This document shows positions 22,638-37,690 of a DNA stretch of 64,000 nt, piece after piece; positions within the stretch are counted from its first letter, which is position 1; each line of letters begins with the position of its first letter. The stretch is from Crotophaga sulcirostris. Taxonomy: Eukaryota; Chordata; Aves; Cuculiformes; Crotophagidae. Below the pieces are notes generated by a model, which saw nothing but the letters and a program-made list of their open reading frames with translations, was not told the DNA's origin and ran no database searches. The stretch covers positions 605,685 to 669,684 of the forward strand of contig VYZB01000172.1 in assembly GCA_013397455.1 (NCBI GenBank), given 5' to 3'. The position numbers were made by a program, and so were the translations under genes.

Positions 22638-25600
22638 GAAAGGTTACAGGGGGAGGGTGTAGGAGAACAAAGTTTAAATAAAAATGTACCTTATTGTCAT
22701 ACCCAGTTTCTCCATTTCCACTAATAATTTTTAATGGAACTACAGAGAGTGAGATAACTACAAATATTTCCAATTACCTCAGAAGACTACAAGGACGAAA
22801 AATCATGGACATTCAAATATGCTGCTGTAAGGGTGTTTAAAAGATCACAATCTCAGCCTCCTATCAGCCAAGAAAACAGTTTGCAAGTGGCAACCGGTAA
22901 CCATAAGATAATAAAATTACAGCAACTCTTTTCTATATGTAGAGAAAAGGAACTATAGAACTGTTCTACTTCCAACCAAAGGCTTATTTTTTTTGGTGAT
23001 CACACAGAGCCTTATAATGTGCACTAGAACGTATTTCTTAAAGTGAGAAAAGTGGGAGGGGGAGGTATCTAGGCAAGATCCTAAGACTTGCCACTCACTA
23101 CAAGCAGTACTTGAAATAAATCAACCGGTAAATGTGTAAAAGCAAATGTCAAATTTACACAATGTTTCAACAATTACAAAGAATCTCAATTATATAATAT
23201 TTTCTTCTGAAGATAATAAACACAGTACTAAGTGGTAGAAAGTCCCCAAAGTAAAATTACTGCTCCACACATCTAATTATGTCTGTTCAGATGCTGAGAA
23301 ATCATTTCTTCTAGCACTTTGACATAAGAGATGGTCTACTGTGTCTTCAGCTCTGTATATTCATTTTGAAAGAAATATAAATATTAAGAGTCCTTACTCT
23401 AAACCAAATAAACTATGGTTGTATACAGAGCTAAAAAAGAGTGTTTATATATTTACTTACTTAGGAACCGAATCTAAACATAAAAAAAACCTCACAAATC
23501 AAGAAGGAAGTATTCTTTTGCAAGTTGTAATTAGCACTTGTTAATCAATTATGAAAATGAGAAAATCGCTTTCTTGTCCACAAGCTTTTACAAAGCCCTA
23601 TGTTATCACACATTACAACATTACTCCCCTAGTAAGTAACAGAAAAATTAAAGACAGTTGTTTAAGATGTGAACAAGCATATCATAACTCCAAAGTTCAA
23701 AATAACACACTGCTTATTAGGAGGACTTTAACTGAGGGAATAGTAAATTTACAGCACATAAAAGTAAACCTTTAGAAAAAACTTAGCCTAGAGCACAGAA
23801 GTAATATGTAGAATCTCCCCTAGGAAACAAGACTGGCCTGGAGACTCAGTTCTTTGAAAATAATAATGCTCTATTTAAAACAAAAATTTTGTGTCGAGGG
23901 AAATAAATGGAAGTGCAGAGGGAATGGTTTGCTGCTTTCTGCCAGATTTAACGTGTTCCAGTAAGGCTGTCTGTCAGTGTCAACAGGAGAATATGTATCC
24001 TAAAAAAAACAAACTGTTTGAGAGAGCATATGTCTTCATACACAAATACTAACCCTCCCACAGAAATTCTAGTTTCGGTTATCTTCATCTGCCTCCAGGC
24101 AAAGCTCTGCTGCTTGCAACAGTATCCAAAATTTGGCTGAGCTGGCAAATGACTATAATTTCTCATTTGCAAGAGTAGGAAGATTGCCTTAAACAAAAAA
24201 AAAACCCACCTTCCATTCTATGTAGAAATAGGTAGGCATTTTCTGGTTTCAGGTGAGATAATGGTCCCTGTTTCAGGAAGTTTTGTTTACCACAAAGGAA
24301 CACAGGAAATGTTATGTTTCCAAAACAATGCATTCTGTCAGTAACATCAGTCCTAATTCTTTCTTGTCCCTTTCTGTAAAATCAGTAGCAGGTAGTTGGA
24401 AACCAAATACTGAGAAGCTAATAACACTGTCATAACAAGGATGAGGAAACTGCAACAATAAACCAACAAATTGGCTTTTCCAAAAAAAGCACTGCTGTTT
24501 TAATGCAGCCTTTGCCAATGCAGCAATCCAAAAGTTTCCCAAATCACGCTGCAAACCTTAAGGTTTCTTCCCAGAAACTCCATTTCACTTAGTTTACTAA
24601 TTGCTGAGCCAGTCAGCTATTTGCAGTGCCATTATTTCTACAAGCACAAACCCAGCAGATAGTTCAGCATGCAGGAAATAAGGTATGCAGTTTACATATA
24701 CAGCCTGCCTAAAACCAACTTAGAAAAAAAAATCAAACCCAAGAATACTGAAAATCAGCACTGCAGTTCAAGGAATGCATAAATAACGTCCCCTGGTCCC
24801 TCAGCATTTGCATCTATCCCCACGCTCCTCTCTGACAACACCACATTTGAGTACAGGTTAGAGCTAATTTAGCACAGAAGTGTACTGCAATCCAGAAAAT
24901 TTTGCAATCTATTTCACAATACCTGCCTAAGGAAGGAAAGAATGTCCAGAAAAAGACTGTTTACTTCAGCAGTAGTGCCAGACTGGCATGCTAATGAAGC
25001 TAACAACCCAATTCTTAAAACTGAACTTGCCATTGTTGTTCTGCTAAATCTCATGCCTTTTATGTGGCAATTATGTCTTCTATTTTCTCTAATTGTTTGC
25101 TTTTCAGTTATTCTGTAATTGTTTTCCATCTCAACTGAAACACCTCTTCAGTAGCTCCCTCAGACCAGGAACACTGTGAATTACATCCTAATATCATGAG
25201 ATTATTAATCTGATACCTGGCAGACTGCTTCAGGGTCTGAGAAACTTTCACTACTGGCAATCTCCATCAACTATTCGGATATTAATTCAATCACACAGCA
25301 TTTTCAGTAACTAAAAACATCAGTTGTATGAACCTTTGCTTTCCTAAAGCATCTGGTAGGTTCAGAGTTGAGGAATAATTTTTGTTTGGATATTCTAGGA
25401 AGAGATGAAACAGGAATCTTCTATATAGAAGGTCATCCTAGGGTACACCAAAAGTTAGGCAGCATTATCAAAACATTCAGATTGTTTAAGTTTCCAAACA
25501 ACCCCTAAACCCAAAGTTTCTAAAGATAAAATAGTGTAACAAGCAGGCTAGGTACTTGCCATTTTGAAAGGAAGGTCAAGATATAGAGAGAACTACAATT

Positions 25601-27179
25601 TACAGCAGAATAAAATCCGAACAATTTATTTGACAGCAGGTATGGCATATTATAGAACACTTCAGCAAGCGCCAAAGTGAAGGAAGGCACCTTCTAAAGA
25701 TAGTTAAATAAAAAGCAATAAAAATATGGAAGTAATACTTTCGGTCAATCAACACTTAACTATTCTTGTTCCTTTAGAATGATGGGAAAAATCTTTGGAA
25801 GTACTATACTGCCTTAAACCACATAGGCCAAAATGTTTAACTTGACATCAAGAAAAGCAAGTAGGAAGCTCTCAACACTTTTGCACACCTCACTATAGGC
25901 CAAAACAGATCCTCACAATGCATTTAGCTTTCAGCTCAACTATTTGACAAAGTCATACCCTTAGTAAACCACTTCTTAACATTGGCTCACATGGAAAGTA
26001 TCAGCTGACTTTTTTGTATACATTAGGAAATATACCATGTTATTTAAAGAATGAAATACAATTCATCATTAGTAACTGAACTAGAGAAGCAGTGCCAGTT
26101 GAAAAACAGCATTTTGAAGCCCTTCCTCTGCAAACTTGGGTCTTGCAATTAAATCCCAGTGATGCCCCCATCAAAACAGAAAACCATCCGTTTGTTAAAA
26201 TACCTAAGCTGGGTTTCCACAGTACAATATATGAACATTTAGCTTCAAATTACTTTGATATAAAACTAATAAGAAACAATTTATAAGTAGAAGCTCAAGT
26301 GCTTCACCAGCTTCAAAAGAATAGCAAATGTAGAGAACAGTTATTTGCTTTGCAAGCTGAAGTGTTCTACAGACCAAGTATCTGCAAACTACTGATTTCT
26401 CAGCATCACTCTTACATTTGCACCAAAAAATGCTCTGCACTTCCAGAAACTAAGTTATAAATAAGATCTAAATAAAAAGATGATGACTTAAATATAATCC
26501 TTTCAGCAAAGCCCTTATCAACCTTCCGTATCCACGAAAAATTTAAATACAGAATGGAAAACTGAATTTGATTTTTCTGTACCATAATAATATTCTGCTT
26601 ACTCATCAAGAATTAATATTGAAAACAGTTTGCAAAAGACTAAAAGTTCAGTGCTATCTTCAGCACATGTATGTAAAAGAAACTACAACAATTTACACAG
26701 CAGGTCAATTTAACTTCTTATATAACTACCTTGTCTGCCTGGTTTGAACTACCACGTAATGTTTTGCTCAACAGACATTAAATCTTATCCAAACATATCA
26801 ACTGTCTGTCTTGTCTAGCTCCTCAACAATTATTCCAACATAACCCAGGGCTATAACGGTGTGCCCTATGGCATGCCCTATGCTGTAAATAAAAGCAGAT
26901 GGTATGACTATTTTACACTTTACTGGTGTATATAAATCCCTCCCATTTCTTGCAAAGATCCCCCTGACATTTTCCTGATCACTGTAGCTTACCTTCTTCT
27001 GCCTGAATTGTATCAACATCTCTAGCTTTCAAAGCATTTTGTTTTTTCCATTTTTATGTTTTCATTTCCAGAAAGCACAAGCAAGCACAGAAAGGAAAGT
27101 AAGTCTTATGTCAACAATCAATTCTACTATCACCAGAGTCAAGAGGGGCAGGAGGAAGGTCAAACTGATAATTTCCTAC
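22638..27179. other. AT-rich noncoding stretch, presumed intron
   Basis: No transposable element recognised. A consensus minus-strand donor (GAAG then GTAAGC) lies with exon end at 26,993, preceded by a frame reading ALKARDVDTIQAEE, but its acceptor side lacks a pyrimidine tract close by, so no exon is called. A similar unsupported open segment lies near 24,060-24,150. Confidence 0.4.
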
Positions 27180-27312
27180 CTGAAATTCGCTAGACAGCCT
27201 AATCACGCTAGGCAAAACTTTCACCTGCCAACAGGCAGATTCTCCCCACTCAACACTTCGACATTCTCTTAATGGTTCTGGATTTGCAAACTCTCTTCCA
27301 CCAATTCGCTTG
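27180..27312 (-). CDS. Weak candidate exon with two good alternative donors
   Basis: On the minus strand an open frame reads KRIGGREFANPEPLRECRS, then VEWGESACWQ, then VKVLPSVIRLSSEFQ. It meets two good donors: CAG followed by GTGAAA (exon end 27,225) and CAG followed by GTAGGA (exon end 27,180). The 5' side is the problem. The acceptor at 27,313-27,314 has a poor pyrimidine tract and no better one was found. The local sequence is less AT-rich than its surroundings. The protein is not recognised. It may equally be noncoding sequence with chance donors. Confidence 0.2.
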
Positions 27313-30300
27313 CTACACAACCGTAACTGTCACTATTTGACAAAAGAACTAGCGAGTTATCTGCTATCGCAAGACATTTACATTTTATTCTCTCTTGTCA
27401 ACTCTTCTGTTCCCCCCTCCTACTGGCTTTTCATTTGATCAATTCCTATCTGCCTATACTTGTTGCCCCCAATGCAGGCCTTTAGGGAAAGCACTGACTA
27501 GAAGACCCTCCAGTGCTGTTCGTATCTGGTGTAAATTAAAAAGTTGAAAAGGGGAATGTCAGTGCCTGTTTCACACTGCCCAGTGCAGCTGTCCAGGAAA
27601 GGCTGGAGATCCCAGCTGTAGTCTGATCAACATCAACTTGTACCAGAGTTCTTATTTCAAAGCAGTTCAGATGCTACCAAAGCCTTTAATTCTCACCCAT
27701 CCTCAATTATTTTTAATCGTTAAAAGATGCCTTGTAACATCACTTATGCCACCCAGTCCCAAATTTCCTCAAACATTTGCTCTTTGAGGGAATCTAGTTC
27801 TTTTGAAACAGCCTTCAAAGCAGCAGTGTCTCATTGTCAGATTTTATTTTTTCAAGCAGAGGTCTAGCCTTTGACCATTTACAGCTTATATACTTGCTGA
27901 AATAACTACAACCTGAGAAGACAAGAGTACGCTATTTCAATAGTGTGATGTAGTCATATCCTTAAAAAGCTTTGAAAAGAACTTCAATGACCCATGAACA
28001 TTACCAAAATTGAATTGCAAAAGAATGTATTATATTACATGTAGATTGCAACCTTTTGTTAATATGCTAAAAAAGGAAAAAGAGCAATCCCTGCTAAGCA
28101 GATTAACAAACACACATAATTCAGATACCATTAACAACAAACGAAAAATAGGTAAAATAAACCTAAAGACAACCTATGCTTTTTCCAATTATTTACTCAT
28201 TTGAAAGCTTGAAACAATCAACTCTTTTGATTATGTTTTTTGATGCCAATGAAGTAATGTTGTGTATTATACATGGATATAGAGAATTTGCGTTAAAAAA
28301 TGGTGTGAAAGTATAGGTAAAAACAATGTGTCCACACACTTATATTAACATTTCACTTCTTAATAACAATGAAATTCTTAAAATCATACCATTTAGTGGC
28401 ACTCAAGCAGGAAAGTGAGAGAATACCATCATAAATGGTTATATTAATATTTGTGGTACAAGAAGGTAAGACATTCCTAGTAGTTTCTGGGACACTACAT
28501 TGTAGAACACATCCACCAAGAAACTAGGTCATGACTAAATATCCAACAACAGAATCTGAAGAAAGTCTGAGCAGACAGTTGCTTCATCAATCTTCTCATA
28601 CTACACTTCTGCACAAGTAGCTGTCACAGTTAGGAAATAAGCCTCAGTTTTCTTAATGCATGAAGGCATCCAGTTTAATTTTAATGTAGAAAATACTAGC
28701 ACAAAGACAGTGAATTGAGCTTCTTTATTCCTTTTCCTCATAGTATTCAGAAAGTAAATAAACTAGGTTATCACACTACCTAATTACATCAGCTTATATA
28801 CTTTACATGTATGAACAACACATTAATGTCTTCATCTTGTCTGCAGTCTTTACGGACATTCTCTTTGTTTTTTCAGGAGAAGAACAGGAGATAGCGTACC
28901 TACAAAGCAACCACTTCATAAGCTAATTCTGTTTTCTATGAGCAGATTCCAAACCACTCCCTTTAAAAAAAACCCCAAACCCTACATTCAGTAAATTCAG
29001 GTTGAAAAGTTCAAAGTGAACTGTGGAAACCTTGTGTGAGGGTGAGGAAACATGACCAACCACTCATTATTGAAAGCAAAGTGGTTTAACTCTTACCACT
29101 ATGTTCTTCTAAAAATCTACCCTGTAGCAGCAGTTGGGTACTTTATCACGTCAAAAGACCAGCTAAAGTAGGAGCAGCAGCCCATTGAAAAATGTCTGAT
29201 AGAATGTCGATGCTTAGAAATAAATTACTGTCTGCAAGCAGCCCTTGCTAAAACAAGTTATCCTGCCTTGTGGAAAGCAGAACTTGTGGCCTGAACCCCT
29301 ATAGATTTCAAGGAACCGCAACAAACTCAACACCTTGCTGCCACTGCCCCTTACTAGTTCTCTTTTATTCTTCCACCCGCAAAACATCTGTTCTCCACTA
29401 TATTATAAATTCTCTTTGTTTGTTAATTATCAAATCAGCAAGAAGTATCACATGTTAGGGTTTGTTCCAAGGTTTAGGTATGCCATCTGGTTGGTCAAAA
29501 CCAGGGCTCACCGGTGATCTGGCAGGTTAGAGAGAGAACAAGCAACCATTGAGCTGCCAAGTTGTCTTTCTTGCTGAGCACCAATATTCTACAAGCCTGT
29601 GTCAGCTTATAGTATTTTGAGGAGTTCTATCAACTATGATTAAAAGCAGCCTACAAACTGGTAATAGGGGAAGAGTGAGGAAAGGCTGCAAGTGAACAGA
29701 GAAAGAGATCAAACTGTGTCAAAAGGTAACTCCTCCACTCGTGTCAAAGCAATTTTCTGGTGCCTGAGTGGGGCAAGTATACACCTTAAACCACTACTGG
29801 CTTTTATAACATGGACTATTACAGGGCATGATGTTACCATATTTGACATATGAGAAGAAAGCCAAAGTGCAGGCAGAGAACTCCAGCCAGAGCTGGTACA
29901 GCAAGGGAAACACCCCTTCCATCACTTTAAGATAGGACATTCGATCACACAGATGCAACCAAAGCAAGTGCCTTCAAGTTTTTCCAGACGTCCTTCAAAC
30001 TTTTTTTTGTCTTTAAATTTCCTCTCTCCTGAAAGAACTATATGAAAAGGTTTATTTATAAATCTACTAAGCACTCTTTTTGAAGCTGAACAGAAAATAG
30101 TATTTCTTCCATAAACCTTCATTTACAGTAGATACAAAGATTTTCAGACATACACACAGTTTTAAGATATAAATCTCTTAAATTTTCCCTAGTCTATATA
30201 TAGTTGATTTCATAAGCTTGGAAGTTTTTCAGTATGCTTTTAAGCTTTTATAAATAAATATTCCCCCCCCCCATCTGAAATAAATGGCTTTTGGAAAAGG

Positions 30301-33300
30301 AAGATAATTCTTCAACTGCTTGCATAAGACTAGCTAAACATTCTTGTGTCTGAAAGTTACTGCTCAGTCCATAAAAAGATCCATGATGCCAAAGCAGTAG
30401 CAGTTACAGCCACCGAAGAGCCAAATGAATCTCCTTCCCTCCAAACCTTAAGACTCCGATTCAGAAATCTTTAAACTGTGTTCATTTCCTCTTCAATATG
30501 TCCAACCATAAATGGGTTTCAATTTACTTCAAATATGTTACATTTCTCTTAGAGAAGTATTGTCTCCCTCTCCTGACATATCCTAGTTTTATCCTTTTAT
30601 GTAATGGCTTAATACATTGCTAAAACACAAAGTAACTCATTATTTAAAATGCATTGAAATATCTCTAGTAAATTAAATTACGTCAAGAACTCGCATGCAA
30701 AAGAAAATACAAGACTCCACACCTTTTCTGATACTCTCCAAGCAACAGTAGGGTAAATTAAGCATTTCTCAGTAAGTTGACTTTGAGATCAATTTTCTTT
30801 TTTTCTGAAACACTTTGAGTTACACTAAAAAAAAAAAAAGATTTTCTGAAAAAAAGTTGAGCTTCACTTTCAGAGAACCAGGTCTCTGAGACATGTCAAA
30901 CTCTCTATCAAAAAGCCCAAAATTACTAGCAATTTCTGTTATTTTGACTTTTCAGATACACTTCTCCACTCCCATTGTTTAATCATTACCACATCCTTCT
31001 GAATACAAATTAATGACGCGCCCAAGCACTTATTACACATCCAAACAAAGGGAAGAAATGGAGAAAACAAAAACTGTGGAAAACTCAAACTGGTATGCTA
31101 CAACAGTGATTGATAAGAGCTTTTTTAAACTAACAATTAGCCAGCACATTACAAGTGACAGATACAGAAGCAGTCTCTTAGAATAACAAGAAATTGTTCT
31201 CGTTTCTGCTCTATAGAAATAGACTGTACAGCTCATCTCTGCAAATGGAAGCGGTAGTGAATCATAATTTCATTAGCCTCCGCAACAAAAGACGGTTTGA
31301 TTATAAGAAAGTTGGTATCAAATATTTTTACAGCCTCAGAGTTGACAATTTAGCAAGGTCAAACATTTGATTTGGAAATTGGTGCCTGACTCGCATGCTA
31401 TTTAAGTCTGGGCTCTTCTATATAGAAGTGAAAACAAAGAAAGTCACCTCATTCTAAAAACCATCCCATTGTGGATTCTTTGTTTAAAAACGCTAGTGAT
31501 CCAAACTAGTGGATTAGTGCAAACTAGTGACTGCAACTCAGTGTCATTCAATTCTACTGCAAAAACATGAGGTATGCTATAAAAAATAAAAGGCATTGCT
31601 TTCCTGGCAGAGGTGGTATGTTCATGAAGTTTTCAACAAAGAGGAAAATGTGGTTAAAAAGAGTCCTTAGATGTCTTTCAAATATACATAACACTCATGA
31701 AATACAGAGAAACCATTGTTTCAGCTCTACGAATTTCTTACTGCGTTTGGGAAAGCAAAATCGGGCAGAAAAAAAGGAATAGTCGTGATAGTCTAAAACT
31801 GCATAAGGAAGCATTGATATAATCCAAAGCAAGAAAATTACATATTATTGTACTTCTGTGAATCAGATCACAGCTGAGACTGGGACAATTGGTTTCTTGA
31901 TCACAGCAGATTTTAAATATTAACTGGTTGCAGGAGAGGGATTAGTTTTCCTGGACATGGAGAGACAAAATAAAACATGATTTGACAACTCTGCAAAATC
32001 CAAAAGGAAATAGAAGAAAGAGACATGAGGAAGGAAGGAAGGAAAGAAAATAAATAACTTCAAGAAATGAGGTGCTTCGTTTTCTGGGTTTTATAGGGTT
32101 TCTTTTTTTAAAGACTTATCAAACTCAACATACAAGATTACTTGGTTTCTGTTTGGCACTGGTCATCTTTCATTTTTGAAAATTAACTACTGCAAATATA
32201 AAGTTTTTATGATTCAGAACTGCAGTGGAACATCAGCTATATAGCTCTACAAGCATATTTTAATAGAGAAAAGTTTTGTGCTGGGTCTGTATACACAAGG
32301 TGAATACTGCTTTAAAGTGTTTTAACCAATTCTGGTTACTCACTACACTCCTAAAATTGTTCATGGTCTTTAACATCCTTTTTCATTTGATGAGATGACA
32401 CCATAGCAGAATAATGTGAATAATATTATGAAACAGTATTTGAATTTGTAATAGCAAGAAAAAAAACAGACTTTTGACTTTTAACAACTGTACTATACGC
32501 ATTTGAATATACAAGTTAAGATTTTTCAGATGCTTTTGTCAGAGTAATTGTGACTGTTGTACCACACTTAAGTATCTTTCTTACAACTGCACTTTTACAA
32601 GGGCTGATGAATTGTTTAACATTTTCTGCAGGAATCTGTTAGTATTACTGGGCAGCCATGGTACAAAATCTTGCCTCATTCTTTAACATTCTGTATAAAG
32701 TAGTATTTCAACTACAAATATACAAATTATTTTAGATTTGATAAAATATTAATGCAGCTACCAGCAATTCAATGGCTCTACTCACAGGCAAACATCAAAT
32801 ACAGATTTTAGAGCACGTAAAACCTATAACGACCACTGTTTTTTTCTAAAGTTATGCTACTGATATTTTTAAGTTCTCGACACAATAGTTATTTTGTAGG
32901 CTAGATTATCGACCATTTACTTCCAAACTCTGCTCAGCTGAAGCAGTCCTTAAGGTTGATGTTGATATATATAAACACTCTGAAGATATTTCAGTCTGAT
33001 GTTCATAAAACCTGTGATGCTATACATTAAAACCAATTTGAAACTGAAAAAACACCACATTTTTGATGTGTATGCCATCTAACACATCAGCAGCTGCTCC
33101 GTTCTGTTCTGCTTTAGCAGGGAACTTGAGCTTTTACAAAGAATAAAGAATTCTTGTGCATCCTTCCTGTCACATTATTCTCCCTATTCACTTCAGTGCC
33201 CAAATAAACCACAGTAGAAGTTGAAGGGACCACTGAGCAGCCTGGTGTTGTTTTCCCACAGTTATCTTAGACCACATTTCCAAAATGTTACCAGCCTGTT

Positions 33301-36300
33301 CTTATAAGAGGCCAGAATCTTAGATTAAAGCCAAGTTGCAAGGAAATGTAAGTTTAACTTACTGCACTTTCCTATCCTATCTGTAACCCTTTTTATACAC
33401 AAACAGCACTGGAGCAAGGAGTAAGTCATGATAAGAACCTGAAGGCCTTTAAAAGTTTGTGAGAAAGTACAAAGGGCGCATAATTTTTAACCAGTATTAA
33501 GGCTGCTGAAGGTGGTACTGTGCTTTCCTACTCCCTACAGTTACTGAGCTGAATGACTTCGTATTTTTCATGCGGTATCGGAGACTTTCAGTTCAGGAGA
33601 ACAAACCACAAAATCAAATATTTAGAAATGTCAACCTGAAAAAGGACTTCAATTTATAACCTTTCTTTGCAGGCAGAGGGCTTTAAGGGGCGAGATTCAT
33701 TTTTCTTGAAATACATATTTCAAATAAACTTATTTACAAAGTACCACAGAGGTACTACAGTTAGGAAGCTTAAATGTTTGTAGTGTGATGTGTACATGTT
33801 CACATTTTCTCCATAATTTGAAAACTGAAAACAAAATAGGTTTACTTAACTATTAGTAATTAAAGTACCAATATTTCTCAAACTTCTCATCAGTGAGCCC
33901 TGTGAACAAAAAACTGCAAGAGTATATTGTAAAAGGGGTGAACACACTGCTTTCAAGAGGTTTTTTTCTGGCTATTCGAAGTATACCAGTTATCCCAAAT
34001 ATCTCCTTGGAATAGGACTGTTCTGGTGTGCTATCTTAAACCATTTTGCAAAGATAAAGATAGCAGACATTAATTTTATTCACATGATACTATAGACAAT
34101 GGAGTTTAAAATCACAAAGCGGTCTTAAAAAGACTGTGGAAATGAGTCCTTAACTTCTTCACAACAGTCACTAACTCACAAACTGGATATTCAAAGTAGC
34201 ATCCTAATCAGCAGAAATTGAAGTAATTTCTTACAGAAGTACTGTCTGGAGACAATAGTCAAAGTTGAGTTTTGCATCTAGAAACAGGATTCAGCTACTA
34301 TGTTTGAAAAGCGTTATCAATCCCAATTACCCCGAGTACACAACGAACTGAAAATTAAATAAACCCATTAGTTTAATTTTAACTTAAATGAGTCCTTAAA
34401 GATACTTAAAAAATGCCCCATCACTGAGTGCTCTCTCTTCAATGTATTTAATGCAGAAACATCATGAACAGGATATGCACATAAGAGCCCAGGCTCTTCT
34501 TAGCACTCAATTATTCATAATTGTAATCACACTGATGAATGTCATACAGAGTGAAAGCACAACTCTGACCAATCTTATTTTTCACCTACAGTTAATTTGC
34601 ACTTGGATCATCTGAAGATTCATAAGCTTATTGCACTTGCGGGGTTTTTTTAATTATTATTATTTTTTTAAAAAGCATAACCTAGCAAAGTTAAGAACTG
34701 ACGACATGAAATTACACCTGCTTGTCACCCACTTTTGGCTGGGGTGAGAAATAACTTTATGCTTGGTCTCAGTCCTTGCTCATCCTGGCCACTCCAGTTA
34801 AACTCATTTTAGAACACTGTCATGGAGACATCTGATTAAAACCAGTACTAGATAACTCTTCCTCTTTGTAGAGGTCCATGGTCATTTGATCAATTTTTCC
34901 TTCTGCTTTTCAATCAGCTTCTTCATTCATACATATTATGAGCACTTCCAAATCTCTCTCTACACACTGACAATCGATTCCAACCTGTTACAAGTATTCC
35001 CATTGCCTGGTACGTTCCTCACAGAACCCTCAAAAAAACCCCAAAATTTGTTTCCCTCTCCTCAGAAGAATCCTGGCACTTCCTTTTTAATTTTAACTGT
35101 AATTCTGGCTATCAGCCACAATTTGCACTAAAGCATCGTGAGCATACATAGTGCAGGCTTAAATGGCATGTAAAATGACAAGAGGACAATGACCCATGGC
35201 TACAAAAAAGTAAAAACAGATTTGGATTCAAGTTCTTCAGACTCTATTGGCCTTTGTCATGTTGTGCTTGTAAAATTAAGCTAGCATTCCTGTCTCCTGT
35301 AGGACTACTTTATGCGAGATATTTATGCACTGTGATATTATCGTAATTCCTGTGGTTCATAGGAAGCACCATCTGAAACTATGTAGTTTATTCTGATGGA
35401 TTGTAAAAAAAAAAAGTCACACAACATGACATACCCTCTAGCTCCCCTGTAACAAGTTTTCACAGGCAACTTGCATGTTCAATACTATCCTGATTCAACT
35501 GTTCCACATAAAAGGGATGACAAATTTTGTCATATGACTTCATTTACGCATCAGGAATACTCTTACATGAAGAAACACTGGAACTCAACATGAAAAATAG
35601 TACCTCATCACACTACAAAAAAATACCAGAAGTTTATCTACAGTAAGAAATACCACCAAAAAAATCCTAGACTCCCTACCACTTGCACAGCTTAAATAAT
35701 ATTAACACTAGTGAAAATAAAGTAGACTTCCTGAAACATTTACAATATTGCACTGGCTTGCAATTTATAGGACAAAGTTTTAAAAGGCAAGACAAGTGGT
35801 ATGGAACAAAAGAGTGTAAGAGTAGTTCACATGTTCTGGCTCCAAAGGATGCTAATGCTCTTTCAGCTAGATAGCAGAACACTGAAATGGTTTATCTTTT
35901 TGAATAAGTTTTCTAATAGTTTAAAATTTCTGAAAGTTGGTACTAGCATGGGACAAGGAAGAAAATGAGTATGAAAACATTTCTCTCCTTAACTAGGAAA
36001 GAATTTTACAGCAATCTTATATCAGCTCATCCCAGTCTGAACTTCCACAGCAGTAAACGGCTGCTGCTTTATTCTGTTCCTCACAAGCAGTAACTTCTCA
36101 GGGGACAAAAGACACAAATGCCTTAAGGATCATCAGATTATGCGGAATAGCATCTACAACACAAATAAGTGTTCAATATCCCTACCTGTAAGGGAGGTCC
36201 CTTAAATGCTGGAAAAGATCTGATAATAAAGGAAAAATACAGAATTTGAAACTATTAATGAGAATTTCTGTGGTCACTGAACACTGACTCCAGTGAAAAA

Positions 36301-37499
36301 GCTCCACTACAAAGCTCTGACTATTAAGGATAACTTTTTAATTCCACAGAAATGAAGCTGAACACTCGAAGATCAAAACCAAACACCTTGATAGAAAAAA
36401 AAACCCAAACAATTGAAGTGACTTCACAATCAAGTTCCATACCACAGTGACCTACCACTTAAAGGCAGAAGAGGAGGAAAAAAAAAAAGTTTGGTGGGTT
36501 TTTTAACGACTGAAAACAAGGCCTTGTATCACAGAAGCAAAGGTGGCAAGTGATGTCGAGACAATTCAAGGAAACTACCTTGCCAAGGGTACCTTTTCTT
36601 CTGACCAGGTTTCCAAGCACATCTGCTTTCAGTGACAACTGAGGATACCACCTAAACACGCCTGTCTACCTTGACTGCTCCGTTCCACTGGTCCTTCAAA
36701 CAAAGGCACGAGAAATCAAAGTTTTGTTTCCTATAGAAAACTACAAACCACCTGCATAGTCCAGGGCTTTAGAATTCAAGTTAATTCTCTTTAGCGGATT
36801 ATAACTAGACCTTTATGTGAACCTGACAGTAAGAACACCTCAATGAGTTGGCAGTTACTACAGCACATGCACAAGATATTTATGCAGTGCTCAAAGTCAC
36901 AAGCTTCTAATTTAGCCAAAAGTAAATGCCCCTGAAGATTCTTCGTATTTCATAGTGTAAAACCATATTTAAGCAATCAAAAAGTGAATAACAGAGCAGT
37001 TACCCAGCTCTTTAATACATTAGCTAAAAGTATATCAATTCAATTGATTTTTATGATGAGCCGATTTCCCATAATGGACTCTGCTTGCTAGAAAGACTGT
37101 AAAGGGAAAAAAATGCTTTGCCAGAGTTAGTGGAACACAGTGTCAAAATACTTTTATGACAAGCATACGGTTAAAATATTTTATTTGGAGATGCTAAATT
37201 TAGAGTACTACTGTGAAGTAGTGCTAAAAGTTGAGTAAAAGCCATGATTACAACACTGCATATTTATTCTGCAGATCTCAGTTATATTTCGCTTTCAATA
37301 TTTTGCTTTATTCCTAGCTAAGAAACAGGAAGCTTGGACTATGGATGTGTAGCCAAACTTCAACATGGTTAAAGGTTAACAGCAGGATGCTTCAAGGATG
37401 CATAAAGCAAGCAACATTTACAGGCACTACTACACAATCTGGAAAGCAAAGCAGAAAAGTGAACAGTTAGGTAGGTTAGTCAAGTACAGAAGACCAAAA
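27313..37499. other. Ten-kilobase AT-rich noncoding stretch, presumed first intron
   Basis: I found no exon with paired splice signals and no transposable element that I can name. Simple-sequence features are a C10 run at 30,263-30,272, an A run at about 30,826-30,839, an AAGG repeat at 32,031-32,044 and A runs near 35,404-35,416. The lack of repeats over ten kilobases is normal for a bird intron. Confidence 0.45.
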
Positions 37500-37690
37500 A
37501 TGCAACCAACTGGGAGCTAATCAACTACGATGTACAGGTAACACAGTGGCAGATAAAATTCAATGTTAATAAATGCAGAAGAGTCACTGAAAGTTAAAGA
37601 CAATTCTTAGTATGGTCAGCAACCTTCTAAATTAAGTAGACCTGGAATAAATAAGAGGATTACAGGCACCCCTGTGGAACTTAAAGATCT
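37500..37690 (+). mobile_element. Ancient CR1 fragment, reverse transcriptase region
   Basis: The core 'gtggcagataaaattcaatgttaataaatgcagaag' region and the following 'ttctaaattaagtagacctgga' match the conserved CR1 reverse-transcriptase stretch that normally reads 'tggcagatgaaattcaatg'. Both ends fade into unrecognisable sequence. It is similar in age to the copies at 18 kb and 57-59 kb. Confidence 0.55.

Noticed and set aside
26993..27024. Consensus donor preceded by ALKARDVDTIQAEE
   Set aside because: The nearest pyrimidine tract is about 45 bases from any usable AG, so no exon can be bounded.
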